Assembly (NCBI GenBank): GCA_937925655.1
Contig: CALAMC010000049.1
Span: 118,529 to 182,528 of the forward strand
Length of the DNA: 64,000 nucleotides
Direction of reading: 5' to 3'
Origin: an uncultured candidate division Zixibacteria bacterium
Lineage (GTDB): Bacteria; Zixibacteria; MSB-5A5; GN15; PGXB01
The notes beneath the pieces are model-generated. The model worked only from the letters and a program-made list of their open reading frames with translations. It had not been told where the DNA came from and made no database searches. Positions 60,449 through 64,000 of this stretch are shown piece by piece. The number at the start of each line of letters is the position of its first letter. The first letter of the stretch is position 1. The translations under genes were made by a program, and so were the position numbers.

Positions 60449-63010
60449 ATGAATAAGAAAAAAACGTTTAATTCTGACATATTCAAGAGGTGGCGCATGC
60501 AGCCCTTCAAAATAATGATGTTCATGTTATTCGCGCTTATGCTGATGATTCCGGCGGTCTTCGGCCAGGTGGCCAATCCCAACGATCCGTCCAATTGGGC
60601 GCCGCAAAACCAATTTTTGATTGATATCCTCGATTTTACCGGCAGATATCCTGATACCGTTTTGATGCCGATTGCCATAAGAAATGTCCGAACCCTCGGC
60701 GGCTTTTTGTTCAGAATAGAATATGACACGACCATGCTGGCTCCCGTTGACTATAAAATAAGGGTTGGCGGAATTCTCGTTGACCAGACCGTCCCGCCTA
60801 TTTATGACAGTGTCGTTATGGTTGGCCGGGGCCTTAGTACCTATTATCGGGACTCGGTGAGCTGGTGCAGTGGCGATGCCAATGAGGTGATTTCGTATCC
60901 GTCCGTTTACGCCTTTCATGATCCGTCGGACGACAGTGTCCATATTAACTCCATGTTCGTCCAATTTTTACCGTCGATTCCGCCATTAGTTTCGGATCCC
61001 GAAATCCTGGCCTGTTATGAGGCGGCAAAACTGCCTTCGAGTTCGGTCAATACCGTCGTCATGAATGTTTTATTTGAAGTGTTACCGGGATTGACCAACG
61101 GTCAAACCTCGACCGTCCGTTTCTGGGACTATCGACCTCTGGATCCTCTCATAGGTCCAGCCCCGGATTACCGCGATAACCAGTTGACCGATACGAGCGG
61201 CATTAATATTTATCCGTATCGCAGCGACGGCACCTTCACGGTCGGACAAGGCGGTACATTTAATCCCGATACATGCACCTGGGGTTATACGAGTGGTGAT
61301 ACATGCAACAGCGCCCCTTCCGGAACCAATAATCCTCCCACCGTTGCGGCCATAAGTCCTTCCACTTTTACCGTTACGCAGGGCGAAGCGGTCCCCTCGG
61401 TGACCGTTACCGCGACCGATGTGGATGGCGACGTGGTTACGCTAACCGCCTCCAGTATGCCTTCCGGAGCGACTTTTTCGCCCACCAATCCCGTAAGCGG
61501 AACTGGTACCGTCAGCGGGGTATTCAACTGGACCCCCTCGCTTTCGACCGAAGCGGGAACATACGTCGTGAATTTCCGCGCCACCGACTCCAAGGGCGCG
61601 CAATCGAGCATCAGATCGATTACTATTATAGTTGAAGCTATTGATATAGACCGTTTATACACCAAGTCCGCTTACGGCGGTAAACCGGTCGGCGGTATCC
61701 CGGGGGCGGGACCATTTGCCTTCCCCATCGATCTGGTAACGACCAAAACGGTCTATGGTATCGATTTTTATATGGCTTACCCGTCAACCATCGTTGACCT
61801 GGATTCCATCGTGGTAACCAGCCGTACGCCCGAATACGTGGTTTATGAAAACATCGGCCAGTTCCCCGATACCGTTAAAATTGTCACCTTCGGTCTGGCC
61901 AACGAGATTATCGGCAATCCTGACGCCATCGACGGCACGGCTATTTTGAAGGCTTTCATGACCATCGATTCTGCGGCCGTACCCGGCGATTACTGGGTGT
62001 ATCTGTATGACGCCTGGGAATCCATTGACCCCGATCCGGAAATCGCCTCTCTGGCTCTCTTGACCGACTCGGGCGTGGTGCAGGTCGATATGATGGGTGA
62101 CGTCAACCTCGATAAAAGAATCAACGTGGCCGACCTGGTTAACGTCGTCGGTCATATCATCGGCAATATCACCCTTGGGGGACGGCATTACGCCACAGCC
62201 AACGTCGTTCTCGATGCCCGCGTCAACGTCGTTGACCTGGTTGGCATTATCAATATGATTTTCGGCCGCCCGATCAGCCCGTCGCCCGCACCCAGCGGCG
62301 AAAACCGCGCCACCGTAACTCTGGCGCAGGGTGCGCTTTCGGCCGGTCAATATACCAAATTGAATATCGCCGGGGAGTTTCCCGAAGACGTGGCCGGAGT
62401 GCAACTGGAAATCGATTATGACCCTAATGCCTTTTCTATTGACAAACCGGAATTGGCGCAGGGCGTAAGCGGAGTAACCTTGAGCTATAGCGACGATAAA
62501 CAGGGCCGCTTGAAATTGGTCATGTACAGCTTCCGGCCCTGGGATCAATCCACCCTTATCAAAGCTGGTCTGTCCGAAATAGTCAATTTGCCGACTACGG
62601 CCAAACAGCATGTTAATGCCGATGACATTTCCAAAATAAGATTGAGCAAAGTTTACCTGGCCAACGCCAACGCGGCCGAGATTGCGGTGGATGGCGCCAG
62701 CGATGAACCGATGGTTCCCTCGAGCTTCACACTGCACCAGAATTACCCCAATCCGTTTAATCCGTTCACGACGATTGAGTTCGATATCGCCGCCGATGGT
62801 TCCGGAATGCAGGATGTCGAACTGTCCATTTTCAATATCCTGGGACAGAAAGTCAGGACGCTGGTCAACGAACCGTTGATGCCCGGTCATCATCTGGCCG
62901 AGTGGGACAGCATGTCGGACAGCAACAAACCGGTTGCCACCGGGGTTTACTTGTACCGACTGAAAATCGGCGACAAGCATCAGACCAAGAAAATGATCCT
63001 GCTTAAGTAA
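60449..63010 (+). CDS. Secreted cohesin-like/dockerin protein with YPNPFNP tail
   Basis: This 853-aa protein has a long n-region and hydrophobic helix (residues about 20-39, FKIMMFMLFALMLMIPAVFG) as signal. An N-terminal cohesin-like domain runs over about 50-270. One Ig-like repeat follows (about 285-395, TVAAISPSTFTVTQGE, FNWTPSL), then a second cohesin-like domain (about 400-545) and dockerin-like motifs (GDVNLDKRINVADLVNVV and NVVLDARVNVVDLVGII). A third cohesin-like segment (ATVTLAQGALSAGQYTKLNI) precedes the sorting tail QNYPNPFNPFTTIEF, ending HQTKKMILLK. GAGG precedes ATG 60449, 11 nt after the previous stop, so the two are co-transcribed. Confidence 0.84.
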   Translation: MNKKKTFNSDIFKRWRMQPFKIMMFMLFALMLMIPAVFGQVANPNDPSNWAPQNQFLIDILDFTGRYPDTVLMPIAIRNVRTLGGFLFRIEYDTTMLAPVDYKIRVGGILVDQTVPPIYDSVVMVGRGLSTYYRDSVSWCSGDANEVISYPSVYAFHDPSDDSVHINSMFVQFLPSIPPLVSDPEILACYEAAKLPSSSVNTVVMNVLFEVLPGLTNGQTSTVRFWDYRPLDPLIGPAPDYRDNQLTDTSGINIYPYRSDGTFTVGQGGTFNPDTCTWGYTSGDTCNSAPSGTNNPPTVAAISPSTFTVTQGEAVPSVTVTATDVDGDVVTLTASSMPSGATFSPTNPVSGTGTVSGVFNWTPSLSTEAGTYVVNFRATDSKGAQSSIRSITIIVEAIDIDRLYTKSAYGGKPVGGIPGAGPFAFPIDLVTTKTVYGIDFYMAYPSTIVDLDSIVVTSRTPEYVVYENIGQFPDTVKIVTFGLANEIIGNPDAIDGTAILKAFMTIDSAAVPGDYWVYLYDAWESIDPDPEIASLALLTDSGVVQVDMMGDVNLDKRINVADLVNVVGHIIGNITLGGRHYATANVVLDARVNVVDLVGIINMIFGRPISPSPAPSGENRATVTLAQGALSAGQYTKLNIAGEFPEDVAGVQLEIDYDPNAFSIDKPELAQGVSGVTLSYSDDKQGRLKLVMYSFRPWDQSTLIKAGLSEIVNLPTTAKQHVNADDISKIRLSKVYLANANAAEIAVDGASDEPMVPSSFTLHQNYPNPFNPFTTIEFDIAADGSGMQDVELSIFNILGQKVRTLVNEPLMPGHHLAEWDSMSDSNKPVATGVYLYRLKIGDKHQTKKMILLK

Positions 63011-63027
63011 GCGGAGTGGGGATTATT

Positions 63028-64000
63028 ATGATACAGAAAAGAGCGGATAAGAAGAGATTCTATATAAAGGCGTCTGTCTTACTGTTGACGCTGGCGGTGC
63101 TGGCGAGCCCCTCGGTTTTCGCTCAGACGGCGCCGGTCGTGGCCGATATCCCGGATCAAACCATCGACGAAGGATCCGTATTCACGACCATCAGCCTTGA
63201 CAATTATGTCACCGATGCCGAAAGTACCCCCGACCAGATCAGCTGGTCTTATTCAGGAAATACCGAATTGTCGGTAACTATCGATGAGAATCGTGTCGCG
63301 ACCATCACCATTCCCAACGCGGATTGGTTTGGTTCGGAGACAATTACTTTCACCGCCACCGATCCGGGCCTTCTGTCCGACAGTGACCCGGCCACCTTCA
63401 CGGTGACCAATATCAACGACGCGCCGGTGGTGAGCGATATACCCAATCAGACCATTGACGAAGGCTCGACCTTCGCAACCATTACCCTTGATAATTATGT
63501 GTCTGATATAGACAACCTTGATTCCGAAATCGACTGGACTTATTCGGGCAATACCGAACTGACCGTCAGCATTGTTGACCGTGTGGCGACCATTACCATT
63601 CCGAACGCGGACTGGTATGGCGCCGAAACGATTACCTTCACCGCCACCGATCCGGGCTTGCTTTCTGACAGTGACCCGGCCACCTTCACGGTAACCAATA
63701 TCAACGATGCTCCCGTTGTATCGGATATTCCCAATCAGACCATTGACGAAGGCTCCACCTTCGCGACCATAACCCTTGATAACTATGTGTCAGATATAGA
63801 CAATGCCGATTCCGAAATCGACTGGACTTATTCGGGCAATACCGAACTGACCGTCAGCATCGTTGACCGGGTGGCGACAATTACCATTCCGAACGCGGAC
63901 TGGTATGGCGCCGAGACGATCACCTTCACCGCCACCGATCCGGGTCTTCTGTCCGACAGTGACCCGGCCACCTTCACGGTGACCAATATCAACGACGCGC
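63028..64000 (+). CDS. Secreted tandem-repeat (cadherin/Ig-like) protein, cut by right edge
   Basis: The visible 324 codons start at ATG 63028, 17 nt after the previous stop, with GCGGAGTGGGG upstream. A signal peptide (VLLLTLAVLASPSVFAQ) is followed by tandem cadherin- or Ig-like repeats of 96-97 aa with DIPNQTIDEGSTFATITLDN, WTYSGNTEL and ATDPGLLSDSDPATFTVTN. Three complete copies fit in the window and the frame is still open at base 64000. The function is unknown; long tracts of such repeats usually make adhesins or stalks. Whether it carries dockerin or a YPNPFNP tail cannot be seen. Confidence 0.85.
   Translation, partial: MIQKRADKKRFYIKASVLLLTLAVLASPSVFAQTAPVVADIPDQTIDEGSVFTTISLDNYVTDAESTPDQISWSYSGNTELSVTIDENRVATITIPNADWFGSETITFTATDPGLLSDSDPATFTVTNINDAPVVSDIPNQTIDEGSTFATITLDNYVSDIDNLDSEIDWTYSGNTELTVSIVDRVATITIPNADWYGAETITFTATDPGLLSDSDPATFTVTNINDAPVVSDIPNQTIDEGSTFATITLDNYVSDIDNADSEIDWTYSGNTELTVSIVDRVATITIPNADWYGAETITFTATDPGLLSDSDPATFTVTNINDA
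63133..64000 (+). repeat. Three near-identical tandem repeats of about 290 nt
   Basis: Copies begin at 63133, 63424 and 63712 (periods 291 and 288 nt). The second and third share long identical stretches, pointing to recent duplication; the first is more diverged and has one extra codon. Confidence 0.9.

Noticed and set aside
61784..62980. 398-residue open frame on the minus strand
   Set aside because: Antisense to the 853-aa secreted protein; the long frame results from the codon pattern of the real gene. The similar frames at 59385-60404 and 10932-11609 were rejected for the same reason.
63133..64000. Regular repeats that might suggest a CRISPR array
   Set aside because: Period is about 290 nt, in frame with an open coding sequence; the units encode a protein domain.

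Overview
The window looks like a chromosome piece from an uncultured, anaerobic or facultative Gram-negative bacterium of the FCB superphylum, most plausibly candidate phylum Zixibacteria or a close relative. This is inferred from gene content, without any marker-gene comparison. The pointers are secreted proteins ending in a FlgD-Ig-like sorting domain with a YPNPFNP motif (type IX secretion style), a PorV-like outer-membrane protein, dockerin and cohesin-like modules, a DUF5686 outer-membrane protein, a bacterial glutaminyl-tRNA synthetase and two sigma-54 activators. I saw no tRNA, rRNA, insertion sequence, phage gene or CRISPR array.

Layout. (1) 1-7552: hypF, cut by the left edge, diverges from a bidirectional [NiFe] hydrogenase operon of the group 3b/sulfhydrogenase type (hydB, a cyclic-nucleotide-binding-domain protein, hydG, hydD, hydA, maturation protease). 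A perfect CRP/FNR-type palindrome lies in its leader. (2) 7641-22621: a tightly overlapping operon with a 2,858-residue secreted repeat protein, a PorV-like barrel fused to TPRs, an RsbU-type phosphatase, a STAS-HATPase fusion, a STAS antagonist and a GAF/PAS histidine kinase. (3) 22729-28832: glnS; a reverse-strand pair resembling a cytochrome bd-superfamily oxidase with a c-type haem site on each subunit; peroxiredoxin; epimerase. (4) 28841-34837: a PAS sigma-54 activator, an AhpD-like protein, a cysteine-poor ArsC/Spx-like protein, and a XylR_N/V4R sigma-54 activator behind a perfect 13+13 bp palindrome.

(5) 35118-40979: a signalling-transport operon of radical SAM enzyme, Cache histidine kinase, CBS-pair protein, a receiver domain fused to a DASS/SLC13-type transporter, and a free receiver, closed by a strong terminator. 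(6) 41314-48472: TetR regulator, fasciclin lipid/adhesion-type protein, then a compact cluster of AdoMet-decarboxylase-like pyruvoyl enzyme, GNAT/FemAB-like transferase, ATP-grasp ligase, fold-III PLP decarboxylase, MFS transporter and zinc ribbon. This reads like a small pathway for an exported amine or amino-acid conjugate. (7) 48709-52969: DUF58, DUF5686, and an alpha/beta hydrolase with Asp at the nucleophile elbow. (8) 53788-64000: five consecutive large secreted proteins with dockerin, cohesin-like and Ig-like modules; three carry YPNPFNP tails, and the last runs off the right edge.

The two best candidates for undescribed systems are the receiver-transporter operon (35118-40979) and the AdoMetDC-like/ATP-grasp/PLP-decarboxylase cluster (42708-48268). 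The oxidase pair and the operon joining secretion to partner switching come next. All functions are read from sequence motifs. No database search or structure prediction was run.
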